NCBI GenBank assembly: GCA_963205195.1
Contig: CAUJHR010000018.1
Span: 1-56,959 of the forward strand
Length of the DNA stretch: 56,959 bases
Direction of reading: 5' to 3'
Source: Pseudomonadota bacterium
GTDB taxonomy: Bacteria; Pseudomonadota; Alphaproteobacteria; Rickettsiales; SXRF01
In this document: positions 48,998-56,959 of the stretch, in pieces
Numbering within the stretch: the first letter of the stretch is position 1
How the letters are laid out: each line of letters opens with the position of its first letter
Made by a program: the position numbers and the translations under genes
The notes under the pieces: generated by a model
Told to the model about the DNA's origin: nothing
Databases searched by the model: none
What the model saw: only the letters and a program-made list of their open reading frames with translations

Positions 48998-49822
48998 ATG
49001 AAAACCGCTGATAACAATAATTCTAAAATACGGAATGATTTTATTGGCAATCCCAATAATGGTTTTACATTAATTGAGTTATCAATAGTTCTGGTTATTA
49101 TCGGCCTTATTGTTGGTGGTGTACTTGTCGGGCGCAGCCTGATACGCGCCGCCGAAATGCGTACAGTTGCCTCCGAGCTGGTAAGTTTTGAAACTGCGAC
49201 AAATACATTCCGGCTGAAATATAATTGCTTGCCCGGTGATTGCACCAGCGCCACCCAGTTTTTTGGCATTAATAGCAATGGCTGCCCGAATGGAGACAGC
49301 TATACAGGCACTTGTGATGGTGACGGCGATGGTTTTATAGGCGCAGGCGATGGCTGGACAACCTTTAACGGCAATGAGTTATATCGCTATTGGCAGCAGC
49401 TTGCACAGGCCAATTTAATTGCCGGACAATTCACCGGCAGGTCAGGGGCAGGAGGATGCGGCAACAAATGTGTAAGCATCCTTGACACTAATATTCCAAC
49501 GTCAAAAGCAATTCCTCAAGGCGGATATTCTGGATGGATAGAGGATACTGCCGATACAGTCAGTTATTTTAATACCACATCAAGAAAAAGTGTTTATTTC
49601 TTTGGATCGCTAACCGCTAATTATGTAACCAACAGCCCCATAATATCCCCTTCGGACATTTATTACATAGATACTAAAATTGATGACGGATTAGTTATTT
49701 CAGGAAAAGTTACAGCTTACAAATTAACATCTTGCCCAACCAGCACTGATAATGTTACGGCGCTTTACAACCTAAGTGATAGCAGCATTTCTTGTGTTTT
49801 AATATACCGGCCTAAATTCTGA
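48998..49822 (+). CDS. Type IV prepilin / pseudopilin-like protein (copy 2)
   Basis: About 274 residues from ATG at 48998 (AAGG upstream; an in-frame ATG at 48971 is less likely). A 22-residue leader ends NG before [15 protein letters not shown]77-LPGD-C82 matches copy 1 at 5912, and D107-x-D109-x-D111-G-x-I with D118 resembles a calcium-binding EF-hand loop; GspG pseudopilins of type II secretion also bind calcium. ELYRYWQQLAQANLIAGQF follows, as in other PGD-type alphaproteobacterial prepilins. No assembly genes are nearby. Confidence 0.88.
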   Translation: MKTADNNNSKIRNDFIGNPNNGFTLIELSIVLVIIGLIVGGVLVGRSLIRAAEMRTVASELVSFETATNTFRLKYNCLPGDCTSATQFFGINSNGCPNGDSYTGTCDGDGDGFIGAGDGWTTFNGNELYRYWQQLAQANLIAGQFTGRSGAGGCGNKCVSILDTNIPTSKAIPQGGYSGWIEDTADTVSYFNTTSRKSVYFFGSLTANYVTNSPIISPSDIYYIDTKIDDGLVISGKVTAYKLTSCPTSTDNVTALYNLSDSSISCVLIYRPKF

Positions 49823-49871
49823 GCGAAACCCGCCAAAACCGCCGAAAATCCTAGAATTATATAGAAATAAA

Positions 49872-49899
49872 TTGAAGTATCTCCATTTACTGCTATTAA
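49872..49899 (+). promoter_or_regulatory. Candidate promoter for parE
   Basis: TTGAAG (49872-49877), 16 bp, TATTAA (49894-49899), about 48 bp before the parE start codon. This is a visual match only. Confidence 0.3.
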
Positions 49900-49947
49900 T
49901 TTCAGCCTGTATACAGCTTAAACCCGCTAAAAACATAGAAAAAGAAA

Positions 49948-51921
49948 ATGTCTGATTTATTCAACTCAAAGAACAATAACGCAAATTCATCTTATACTGC
50001 TGACGATATCGAAGTATTAGAAGGTCTTGAACCAGTGCGGCGCAGGCCGGGCATGTATATCGGCGGAACCGATGAAACCGCGATGCACCATCTGGTCAAT
50101 GAAATTTTCGATAATGCGATGGATGAAGCGGTTGCCGGGTTTGCCAACCGTATTGAGTTCGAGGTAAAGCCCGACAATGTTATTGTTGTACGCGATAACG
50201 GGCGCGGTATTCCTATCGACCCGCACCCTAAATTCCCAAAGAAATCCGCGCTTGAAGTTATTTTGACGATGCTCCATTCCGGCGGGAAATTCGGCGGCAA
50301 GGTATATGACACCTCCGGCGGGCTGCATGGTGTTGGGATTTCAGTGGTGAATGCCCTGTCTGACTATCTTGAAGTCGAAGTAGTGCGCGACAAAATGGTT
50401 TACCGCCAATCCTATAGCCGCGGCGAGCCAACCAGTAAATTAAAGGAAATCGGGAGCGACCCGAAAGGGCGCGGAACAACTGTTGCTTTCCGCCCCGATA
50501 ATGAAATTTTCGGCAAGGCTAAATTCAAGCCGGAAAAACTATACAAACTCGCACGCTCCAAAGGCTATCTATTCCGGGGTGTTGAGATACGCTGGAAATG
50601 CGACCCATCACTGCTGCCCGAAGGAAGTGAAATTCCTACCGAAGACACCATCCATTTCCCTAATGGGCTTAGCGATTTCCTCGCGCAGCAGTTAGAAGGC
50701 CGCGCAAGCGTTACTTCACAGCCTTTCTGCGGTGAAGCGGAACTTGCAGGAAAAATGGGCAGGATAGAATGGGCGATAGACTGGCCGCAGGACGAAGAAA
50801 CCTATGTCAGCACCTATTGTAACACGATACCAACACCCGATGGCGGAACGCATGAATCAGGACTGCGCTCGGCGATAAATAAGGGTATCCGTGCATACGG
50901 CGAGCTTACCAATAACAAGAAGATCGTACAGGCGCAGGGCGAAGATATTTTAGGCGGAGCAGTGATTGTTCTTTCACTGTTCATACGCGATCCGCAATTC
51001 CAGGGACAAACCAAGAACAGGTTGGTGAGCGCAGAAGCTGCCAAGCTGGTGGAAAACGCCATGCGCGACCATTTTGACCATTATCTAAGCGGCGACCCGG
51101 AAAATTCAAACCGGCTTATGACGCTCATCATCGCCCGCATGGAAGAACGCCTGCGCCGCAAATCGGAAAAGGAAGTAAGCCGCAAGGCAGTTACCACACG
51201 CCTGCGCCTGCCCGGAAAGCTTGCCGATTGTTCACGCTCTACCAATAAAGGCACAGAAATTTTTATCGTGGAAGGTGATTCGGCGGGTGGAAGCGCGAAA
51301 CAGGCACGCAACCGGGAAACACAGGCGATATTGCCGTTGCGCGGCAAGATACTCAACGTAGCAAGCGCAAGCCTTGACAAGATAAAAGCCAACCAGGAGC
51401 TTGCAGATTTAGTTCTTGCCTTGGGCTGTGGCAGCGGCACACATTATTCCCCTGAGGCCCTTAGGTATGAAAAAGTTATCATCATGACAGACGCCGACGT
51501 GGATGGGGCGCATATCGCATCATTGCTGATGACATTTTTCTATCAGGAAATGCCGCAGATAATAAACGGTGGGCATCTGTTCCTTGCCCGTCCGCCGCTG
51601 TACCGCATCACTATCCATAACCAGACCTATTACGCGCAGGATGACAAGGAAAAGGCGCAGATAATTGCCAAACATGCCAAAGCCAATTCCAAAGTCGAGG
51701 TCGGCAGGTTCAAAGGGCTTGGCGAAATGACCCCGCCGCAGCTTAAAGAAACCACAATGAACCCGGAAAACCGCATATTGCTTAAAGTCATGATAGATGA
51801 AGACGATATGGAGCAGACTGGCGAGCGCGTAGAGCAGCTTATGGGCCGCAAACCGGAACACCGCTTCACCTTTATTCAGGAACAGACCCGCGAGCGGATA
51901 TTCGAAGGACTGGATGTTTAG
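49948..51921 (+). CDS. parE: DNA topoisomerase IV subunit B
   Basis: A 657-residue GHKL ATPase subunit that with ParC unlinks sister chromosomes. NEIFDNAMDEAV and GRGIPID bind ATP, LHGVGISVVNAL follows, and the TOPRIM domain shows EGDSAGGSAKQ and DADVDGAHI. The short length without the GyrB insertion and the C-terminal RKPEHRFTFIQEQ favour ParE over GyrB. No dnaN or recF is adjacent. The partner parC is outside the window. Confidence 0.93.
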   Translation: MSDLFNSKNNNANSSYTADDIEVLEGLEPVRRRPGMYIGGTDETAMHHLVNEIFDNAMDEAVAGFANRIEFEVKPDNVIVVRDNGRGIPIDPHPKFPKKSALEVILTMLHSGGKFGGKVYDTSGGLHGVGISVVNALSDYLEVEVVRDKMVYRQSYSRGEPTSKLKEIGSDPKGRGTTVAFRPDNEIFGKAKFKPEKLYKLARSKGYLFRGVEIRWKCDPSLLPEGSEIPTEDTIHFPNGLSDFLAQQLEGRASVTSQPFCGEAELAGKMGRIEWAIDWPQDEETYVSTYCNTIPTPDGGTHESGLRSAINKGIRAYGELTNNKKIVQAQGEDILGGAVIVLSLFIRDPQFQGQTKNRLVSAEAAKLVENAMRDHFDHYLSGDPENSNRLMTLIIARMEERLRRKSEKEVSRKAVTTRLRLPGKLADCSRSTNKGTEIFIVEGDSAGGSAKQARNRETQAILPLRGKILNVASASLDKIKANQELADLVLALGCGSGTHYSPEALRYEKVIIMTDADVDGAHIASLLMTFFYQEMPQIINGGHLFLARPPLYRITIHNQTYYAQDDKEKAQIIAKHAKANSKVEVGRFKGLGEMTPPQLKETTMNPENRILLKVMIDEDDMEQTGERVEQLMGRKPEHRFTFIQEQTRERIFEGLDV

Positions 51922-51951
51922 TATAATAAAAAAAATAACGGGAGAAAAAAT

Positions 51952-52353
51952 ATGGAAGAAGAAAAAGAAAATAGCAATATTAGACAACGCATAGAAAAAC
52001 ATGCAAGAAAAAGGCTGAAGCCTGTTATTGACATATTAGATAGGGGCGATGTTATGCGTAAGGAGGGAACCCTTACTCACGCCCAGATAACCAAGGAAGC
52101 CGGAATTCAAGCAGTAGGTTTAATTGGCGCAATATCAGCAACTGTAGGTGGAGCAGTTGTAGTCGATACCGCTTATGAACATATAGCAAATAAGCCTAGC
52201 AAAGCTGCTGAAAAACTTCTTCCTGCATCACCTGCACATACCCAAAAAACTCCACAGCAACTTATAAAAGAATTTGAGAAAAGAAAATTAGGTGAAGCTG
52301 GCTATGTTGGTAAAGCAGAAGATGATAAAAAAACCGAGATCAAGGGCAGATAA
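51952..52353 (+). CDS. Hypothetical membrane protein, member 1 of a tandem pair
   Basis: Not recognised. 133 residues: a charged N-terminal helix (RQRIEKHARKRLKP), a Gly/Ala/Val membrane-like segment at 51-73, and a C-terminal motif LIKEFEKR...AGYVGK (104-121). The next gene ends in the same motif. GGGAG precedes the ATG, 30 bp after parE, so it may be co-transcribed with parE. Confidence 0.68.
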   Translation: MEEEKENSNIRQRIEKHARKRLKPVIDILDRGDVMRKEGTLTHAQITKEAGIQAVGLIGAISATVGGAVVVDTAYEHIANKPSKAAEKLLPASPAHTQKTPQQLIKEFEKRKLGEAGYVGKAEDDKKTEIKGR

Positions 52354-52377
52354 TAACTACTGATCGAAAAGGTATAT

Positions 52378-52755
52378 ATGGAAAAAACAACCCGACACGA
52401 AGAAGACTTAGAGAAGCCTGATTTCATTGATAGGAATGTATTGGCTGTAGATTTCCCAAACAGGAGAATAGGCAGGCATGATTCGGGAAATGGAGCTAAG
52501 AATACGCTCGGTACAATTGGCACATTGGCTACAACTGCGGTAATGGCTCCGGTACTTGTATTAGGCCCAGCAGCCTCATTTATGAATAATCTGGAAAAGA
52601 TGGAAAGCGATAAAACAACCGAAACTAAATTACCGGAAATTCCAGGGGCAAAATCAACGCACGATCTAATAAGAGGTTTTGGAAAAAAACCTTGGGACGC
52701 AAGCTATGTTGATAAGGTAAAAGATACTGATACAGATAATTCCAAATCCCGATAA
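52378..52755 (+). CDS. Hypothetical membrane protein, member 2 of a tandem pair
   Basis: Not recognised. 125 residues: a charged N-terminus, a hydrophobic Gly/Ala/Thr segment at 42-69, and a C-terminal LIRGFGKK...ASYVDK (97-113), which mirrors the upstream gene. AAAGG lies before the ATG. The N-terminal halves of the pair do not resemble each other, so they may be diverged paralogues or share only a tail. It ends 18 bp before the aminopeptidase gene. Confidence 0.68.
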   Translation: MEKTTRHEEDLEKPDFIDRNVLAVDFPNRRIGRHDSGNGAKNTLGTIGTLATTAVMAPVLVLGPAASFMNNLEKMESDKTTETKLPEIPGAKSTHDLIRGFGKKPWDASYVDKVKDTDTDNSKSR

Positions 52756-52773
52756 ACCATAAGTCGAGGCTAT

Positions 52774-54168
52774 ATGCCCTTCCCTATTTTAAGTGCGACT
52801 AAAAGCAAAACCACCCCTATTTATCCGCTTACAAAATCGGCTTTTCCAGCATGGCTTAAAAAGCAGCCTGTGCAGGTTAAAAACTGGGTAGCAACCAATG
52901 AATTTGAGGCGAAGGCCGGAAGCTATATTACACTTTGCGGAACTGACGGGAAAATCAGCGCGGTTATCGCCGGGGTTGATGACGCGCTTAATATCTGGAG
53001 CATAGCACATTTGCCTGCAAAAATCCCTAATGGGGCATACCACCTGGAAGGCACTTTTAAATCAGAAGATGCAACCAACCTGGCATTAGGCTGGGCGCTG
53101 GCCGCTTATGAATTTACCACATATAAAACAATTAAAAAAAGCAGCAAAAAATTTGCACAGCTTATAGCTCCAAAAAATTGCGATCTTAAGCTGGTAAAAT
53201 CGATGGCTGATGCAATATCCTGGGCGCGTGAACTGATTAATACCCCAGCTAATGACATGAATCCCGAATCTTTGGCAAACGAAGCTGTAAATTGGGCAAA
53301 AACAGCAAAAGGCAAAATAAAGGTAATTAAGGGGGAAGAACTTCTTAAAGAAAACTACCCAATGATTTATGCGGTTGGCAAGGCAGCAGCTATTCCACCT
53401 CACCTTGTGGATATTAAATTCGAGCGCAAGGGTGCGCCAAAAATAACACTTGTTGGCAAAGGCGTAACTTTTGATTCCGGCGGGCTGGATATTAAATCCT
53501 CAGGCGGAATGAAATTAATGAAAAAAGATATGGGTGGCGCAGCAAATGTGCTGGCCCTTGCCCGTATAATTATTGAAACTGGTTTAAAAGTGCAACTGCG
53601 AGTGTTGCTGCCGATTGTAGAGAATGCGGTTTCAGGAAATGCAATGCGCCCGCTGGATATAATCCCGACTCGTAAAGGCGTAAGCGTTGAGATAGGGAAT
53701 ACTGATGCGGAAGGCCGCTTGATACTTTGCGATGCGCTGTTTGAAGCAGATAGCGAAAAGCCGGACCTGCTTATTGACTGTGCAACACTGACAGGTGCTG
53801 CACGGGTTGCCCTTGGTACTGATATACCGGCGTTTTTTACCAATGATAATAAGATTGCAAACAAGCTGTCTGTGATAAGCGAAAGCGAGTTTGACCCATT
53901 GTGGCGGCTGCCTCTATGGAAAGGGTATCGTACACAGCTGGATAGCCCAAATGCGGATTTAAATAATGCCCCTGATAATGGTTACGCAGGCGCAATAACC
54001 GCAGCTTTATATTTGCAGGAATTCGTGATCAAAACTTCCTCGTGGATTCATGTTGACATGATGGCATGGAATCTGCAAAACAAAGCGGGCCGTCCACAAG
54101 GAGGCGAGGCAATGGCAATTCGAGCATTATATAAATTAATAAAGGAAAATTATGACGGTACGCGCTAA
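52774..54168 (+). CDS. Leucyl aminopeptidase family protein (M17)
   Basis: A 464-residue two-metal exopeptidase that trims N-terminal residues. The metal and catalytic motifs are GKGVTFDSGGLDIKSSGGM, MKKDMGGAANVLA and NTDAEGRL, the last being the M17 signature. The N-terminal domain is the alpha/beta regulatory type. Substrate range cannot be read from sequence. GAGG precedes the ATG, and the C-terminus overlaps the MarR gene by 17 bp. Confidence 0.92.
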   Translation: MPFPILSATKSKTTPIYPLTKSAFPAWLKKQPVQVKNWVATNEFEAKAGSYITLCGTDGKISAVIAGVDDALNIWSIAHLPAKIPNGAYHLEGTFKSEDATNLALGWALAAYEFTTYKTIKKSSKKFAQLIAPKNCDLKLVKSMADAISWARELINTPANDMNPESLANEAVNWAKTAKGKIKVIKGEELLKENYPMIYAVGKAAAIPPHLVDIKFERKGAPKITLVGKGVTFDSGGLDIKSSGGMKLMKKDMGGAANVLALARIIIETGLKVQLRVLLPIVENAVSGNAMRPLDIIPTRKGVSVEIGNTDAEGRLILCDALFEADSEKPDLLIDCATLTGAARVALGTDIPAFFTNDNKIANKLSVISESEFDPLWRLPLWKGYRTQLDSPNADLNNAPDNGYAGAITAALYLQEFVIKTSSWIHVDMMAWNLQNKAGRPQGGEAMAIRALYKLIKENYDGTR

Positions 54169-54523
54169 AGAAGAAAAAATAGGCTCATCAAAAACAATCC
54201 GCGCACTATCTTTCTGGCATGGGGTAACAGCAGCAGCCCTGCAAAGAATGCCTGTGGATTTGTCAGCCAGGCAAACTGCGGTTCTGCTTAATATATATAT
54301 AATGCCTTCTCCGCATAGCATTAAATCACTTTCGGAAGAATTGATGATCTCCAAGCCTGCAATTTGCCGTGCAGTGGACGCCCTGGAAAATGTAAAAATG
54401 GTAAAACGCATTCGCGATAAGCAGGATAAGCGCAATGTAATAATACAGCGCACCGTTAAAGGCTCTGTTTACTTGAGCGAATTCGCCGATATTATATTAA
54501 GCGCCTCAAAAGAAACGAATTAA
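54152..54523 (+). CDS. MarR-family transcriptional regulator
   Basis: 123 residues. A winged helix-turn-helix is visible: LSARQTAVLLNIY, then SIKSLSEELMISKPAICRAVDALENVKMVKRI as the recognition helix region, and the wing DKQDKRNVIIQRTVKG. AAGGAAAATT lies in the aminopeptidase 3' end and the two genes overlap by 17 bp. The ligand and targets are unknown; local control of the aminopeptidase unit is a plausible guess. Confidence 0.82.
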   Translation: MTVRAKEEKIGSSKTIRALSFWHGVTAAALQRMPVDLSARQTAVLLNIYIMPSPHSIKSLSEELMISKPAICRAVDALENVKMVKRIRDKQDKRNVIIQRTVKGSVYLSEFADIILSASKETN

Positions 54524-54573
54524 CAAAAAATAGTATAATGTTTTTTTAAGTATTAACATCTATAATATGATTT

Positions 54574-55380
54574 ATGGAATATTATTACTATATAAACGAT
54601 AGTGGAAAAAAAGACGGGCCGCACGATCTGGTTACTATGATGCGCCGAATCCGAACTGAAACCATACTGCCTGAAACTTTGGTTTGCAGGGAAGGTGGTG
54701 AATTTATGCCAGCTTATAGCACTGAATATTTATCATCGTTTTTCAATAATCCTGTTGAAGATATAAGGCATGAGTTAAAAGTTTCACATCAGGTGCCGAT
54801 TGTAAAAACTTTCTCTAAAGGTTGGCACTTCACTATGGACCATCAAGGCATGGCAGTATTTGCCGGTGGTATATTATTAGTATCATGGCTGTTTGGTGTA
54901 CTGATGCAGGAGGTATTACACGCAACTGGTTCAGGCGCCATTGGCAGCTGGATAATGTTTGTATTCCTGCAAAGTTGCTTTTTCTCTATTGCTCTTAGGG
55001 TTTATCGCGGACAGAAAACCGACCTTAATTTCCTTGAGCATAGCTTTGCGCCAATTTTAGGCAAGCTGGCATTTGTTTCTGTGCTCTTTTCATTCCTGGT
55101 CATAGCAACATTACCATTGCTTATAGTGCCGGGTATAATAACCATGCTTATATTGATATATATTCCTATGTTTATTTTGGATTTTGATTCAGATGTCGGC
55201 AAAACAATTACATCTATAATATCATTGCTGCGTAAATTAGATAAATCAGCTTTAATGCGCTTGGGATCGCTTATATTATTTTATATGGTATGTATCGCTT
55301 TGATCATACCGATACCCATTGTCATGCCAATAATAGCTGGTGGGCTTTGCTCTATTTACGAAGATCTGGCCTCCAACTGA
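54574..55380 (+). CDS. GYF_2-domain membrane protein
   Basis: 268 residues. Residues 2-50 form a GYF_2-type domain (YYYINDSGKKDGPHDLVTMM, later LVCREGGEFMPA), which usually binds proline-rich peptides or other domains at the membrane. About five hydrophobic segments follow from residue 90 on. The ribosome-binding site is weak, so the start is judged by the domain boundary. It follows the MarR gene by 50 bp. The function is unknown. Confidence 0.75.
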   Translation: MEYYYYINDSGKKDGPHDLVTMMRRIRTETILPETLVCREGGEFMPAYSTEYLSSFFNNPVEDIRHELKVSHQVPIVKTFSKGWHFTMDHQGMAVFAGGILLVSWLFGVLMQEVLHATGSGAIGSWIMFVFLQSCFFSIALRVYRGQKTDLNFLEHSFAPILGKLAFVSVLFSFLVIATLPLLIVPGIITMLILIYIPMFILDFDSDVGKTITSIISLLRKLDKSALMRLGSLILFYMVCIALIIPIPIVMPIIAGGLCSIYEDLASN

Positions 55381-55560
55381 AACTTTCCAGCTATAAATGC
55401 TGCAAAGCAGCGCTCAGCCTTATTTATATTTAATTACAGCTAGATGGCGGTTGATTTTTTGTGATTTTTTGCTCTTCTATTGTGCGCTGCAGCAAAAATA
55501 TCTTTTAATTTCAATAGATTATTCTTTTAATTCACAAATAATTATGTTAATATAAATTTA

Positions 55561-55582
55561 GGATTAGAAGAGATTTTAATCC
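55561..55582 (+). promoter_or_regulatory. Leader hairpin upstream of the DUF378 gene
   Basis: GGATTAGAA, GAGA, TTTTAATCC folds into a 9-bp stem with one G-U pair. It ends 10 nt before the strong GGGAGGAGG site at 55593-55601, which itself is 13 nt from the ATG, longer than usual. The hairpin may affect translation or stabilise the leader. Confidence 0.4.
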
Positions 55583-55614
55583 AGTAACAATTGGGAGGAG
55601 GTTAAATAAAGCAT

Positions 55615-55809
55615 ATGTTCAACAAGATCACTTTGCTGCTCGTAATATTAGGTGCCGTTAATATCGGACTAGTAACGATGCTGCATGTTGACCTGATCGG
55701 TGTGATTTTTGGCGATTTAAGCCATATAATCAGCGTACTGGTTGGTTTTTCTGGTATATATATGTTGCTTACAACATATACAACCCTGTTGAAAAAACCG
55801 GTTCACTAG
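55615..55809 (+). CDS. DUF378 small membrane protein
   Basis: 64 residues with two helices (about 5-24 and 36-53). The pattern LLVILGAVNIGLVTM and LIGVIFG...VLVGFSGIYML matches DUF378, a widespread small membrane family of unknown role. A stop codon (TAA at 55603) blocks any upstream in-frame start, so the 13-nt gap to the ribosome-binding site is real. A strong terminator follows at 55845. Confidence 0.82.
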   Translation: MFNKITLLLVILGAVNIGLVTMLHVDLIGVIFGDLSHIISVLVGFSGIYMLLTTYTTLLKKPVH

Positions 55810-55844
55810 AAAATTCTAGAAATCGATTAGCTGCTTAACCAACT

Positions 55845-55879
55845 CCCCGTTCATCGAAAGATGGGCGGGGTTTTGTTTT
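55845..55879 (+). terminator. Intrinsic terminator after the DUF378 gene
   Basis: CCCCGTTCATC and GATGGGCGGGG form an 11-bp stem (two G-U pairs) around a GAAA tetraloop, followed by TTTTGTTTT. It lies 36 bp after the stop codon and gives a short transcript of its own. Confidence 0.9.
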
Positions 55880-55897
55880 ATCCGGCATAAATTAAAT

Positions 55898-56122
55898 TTA
55901 GGCAAAGCCAGTGATGCCATACTTTTCTTCAAAAAAATCAAGTTCGGGCCCGCAAATATTGCCAGGAATATTGCAGGCATCTTCAGATTGCTTTGCGATC
56001 ATCTGCTGGCGGGTTTTCATTTTCACTACAGTTTCAGATGCAATTGCGGCAGCAGCATCCATAGCAGGAACTTCAGGAATGCTTTGTTCAGAGTTTTGTT
56101 TTTTTAGTGCTGAGCTATTCAT
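55898..56122 (-). CDS. Hypothetical 74-aa protein
   Basis: Not recognised. A hydrophilic protein with an Ala-rich helix (AMDAAAAIASETVVKMKT) and a C-terminal CNIPGNICGPELDFFEEKYG with a Cys pair seven residues apart. GGGGGAG lies before the ATG, supporting a real gene. It is transcribed toward the terminator of the DUF378 gene. Confidence 0.6.
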   Translation of the reverse strand: MNSSALKKQNSEQSIPEVPAMDAAAAIASETVVKMKTRQQMIAKQSEDACNIPGNICGPELDFFEEKYGITGFA

Positions 56123-56244
56123 AAAACTCCCCCTTGGTTAATTCTAAAGAGGAACATAACATAAAAGGAATAAAAATTCTATAAGTAAGAATGTATTGTT
56201 TCGATATAATATATTGCAATGCAATAATAAAATATGAAAAATAT

Positions 56245-56802
56245 TTAAGGTATAGACAAAGCATTTAATTGTTGGTTACCAGCAAGAAGCTGAGAACGCA
56301 AATCCTGGTTAGCAATTTCGCCCAGCCAGATATTAAAAAATGAATCGCTCAATCGTTTATCCTCGATACTGGCTATCTGCTTTCCATTAAAAAATAATTT
56401 TGACGGTTTTCCAGGCAGCGAAAGACCAACTATTTCATCCCCTTCTTCAACTGCTGGAAGTGTTTTGGTCAACATGTTCTCCCATTCATCCATAGTAGAA
56501 TCATCTGCCATTTTTTGATCACGCACATCTTCAACCACTGAACCAACTACTGTATCCTTGGATAGGCTGCGTAAATAATGAACCTGCAGCGCGTATGGTT
56601 TTAATTTATCATATTGGCCGCCCGGAGCCCATAAAGCCACTTTGTAGATATTGAAACCAAGTTTTTTATATTTCCCGCTACCCACTTGCGCCATATGCAC
56701 ATTACCAAAAACACCATTAGGCACAGAAGCTGTCTGGGCATAAACCGGTATAGCCAAGGTTAAGAAGGAAATAGCGATAATATATATAATCAAGTTTCTC
56801 AT
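56245..56802 (-). CDS. Chalcone isomerase-like secreted protein
   Basis: 185 residues with a signal peptide (RNLIIYIIAISFLTLAIPVYA). The mature part has the CHI fold pattern: KLGFNIYKVALWAP early, VHYLRSLSKDTVVGSVVEDVR in the middle, and LFFNGKQIASIEDKRLSDSFFNIWLGE at the end. Bacterial members are thought to bind fatty acids or other small ligands; plant-like isomerase activity is not implied. The 122-bp gap to the next gene is AT-rich without visible signals. Confidence 0.8.
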   Translation of the reverse strand: MRNLIIYIIAISFLTLAIPVYAQTASVPNGVFGNVHMAQVGSGKYKKLGFNIYKVALWAPGGQYDKLKPYALQVHYLRSLSKDTVVGSVVEDVRDQKMADDSTMDEWENMLTKTLPAVEEGDEIVGLSLPGKPSKLFFNGKQIASIEDKRLSDSFFNIWLGEIANQDLRSQLLAGNQQLNALSIP

Positions 56803-56870
56803 GCTGAAATGCTAGAAAAACCATGATAAAAATTCTATAGCATTCAGGCTGCGATTTAATCAAAAGCCAC

Positions 56871-56898
56871 AAAAAAAGCCCCGGATTTCGCCGGGGCT
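56871..56898 (-). terminator. Intrinsic terminator of the gene at the right edge
   Basis: GCCCCGG and CCGGGGC (56878-56884 and 56891-56897) pair around ATTTCG, extended by A-T pairs. On the minus strand the stem is followed by seven T. It lies about 24 bp after the stop codon of the partial gene. Confidence 0.92.
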
Positions 56899-56920
56899 TT
56901 ATATTTTAACGCTTGATCTG

Positions 56921-56959
56921 CTAAGCAGCGTTTTTGCTTTCCTGAATTTCCTTACGGCG
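56921..56959 (-). CDS. 3' tip of an unidentified gene (cut by window edge)
   Basis: The last 12 codons (ending RRKEIQESKNAA) and a TAG stop are visible on the minus strand, just before a strong minus-strand terminator, which supports this frame. Another minus frame would run into the terminator stem, and the third has an immediate stop. The piece is too short to name; a basic tail fits many cytosolic proteins. Confidence 0.55.
   Translation of the reverse strand, partial: RRKEIQESKNAA

Noticed and set aside
49948..51921. GyrB instead of ParE
   Set aside because: Length of 657 residues, no GyrB-type insertion and a ParE-like C-terminus.
55398..55500. GCTGCAAAGCAGC and GCTGCAGC small palindromes as terminators after the GYF gene
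   Set aside because: Stems of only four bp and no clean T-tract.

Overview
The window is about 57 kb of a moderately AT-rich alphaproteobacterial chromosome. It is gene-dense, with short intergenic gaps and many overlapping start/stop codons. The alphaproteobacterial signs are the DUF4167 gene next to prmC/prfA, the rodZ-ispG-hisS-prfA-prmC cluster, the lepB-rnc-era operon, an E1-alpha/E1-beta/E2/E3 pyruvate dehydrogenase cluster in which E1-beta lacks an N-terminal lipoyl domain (as in Rickettsia-like lineages), ptsP, and several PGDx-type prepilins. The base composition and the many unrecognised small proteins suggest a deep-branching lineage (Rickettsiales/Holosporales/Micavibrionales-like). 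This is inference; no rRNA is present to test it. No tRNA, rRNA, CRISPR array, transposase or phage gene was seen.

Layout. 1-3144 (minus): the str operon rpsL-rpsG-fusA-tuf, with tuf cut by the window edge. 3589-6628 (plus): an M23 peptidase, a Sel1-repeat protein and a prepilin. 6625-9195: clpB, then a divergent DUF3108 protein. 10114-17394 (minus): DUF4167, prmC, prfA, hisS, a GT-C-like membrane protein, ispG and a RodZ-like protein, tightly packed. 17918-24594: ptsP, an NMO/FabK-like flavoprotein, lysC, rimI and a TPR protein on the minus strand, separated by single plus-strand orphan genes. 24647-30093: ubiG, a Nit-family amidase, an L,D-transpeptidase facing a MepK-like endopeptidase, and aspS. 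30246-38550: an orphan gene, then UDG, a secreted protein and glmU (minus), rmuC, a 65-aa orphan gene behind a Pho-box-like repeat, era-rnc-lepB, a glycine-zipper lipoprotein and ilvC. 38755-40591 (plus): a HxHP-motif membrane protein and a Tyr/Pro-rich secreted protein. 40596-48764 (minus): one 13-gene run holding pdhA, pdhB, pdhC and lpdA with small genes lodged between them, including a complete HepT-MntA toxin-antitoxin pair. 48998-55809 (mostly plus): a prepilin, parE, two related small membrane proteins, an M17 aminopeptidase, a MarR regulator, a GYF-domain membrane protein and a DUF378 protein. 55898-56959 (minus): a small orphan, a chalcone-isomerase-like secreted protein, a strong terminator and the 3' tip of another gene.

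Most of the content is housekeeping: translation, envelope building, isoprenoid, quinone and amino-acid synthesis, and central carbon metabolism. The unusual parts are the gene-interrupted PDH run with its embedded toxin-antitoxin pair, a repeat-like stretch in the E2 linker, three prepilins (two with a Cys-PGD-Cys motif and EF-hand-like loop, one with an inserted Ser/Thr/Gly domain), the tail-to-tail 3-3 crosslink synthase/hydrolase pair, the Pho-box-like tandem repeat, and the paired orphan proteins after parE.
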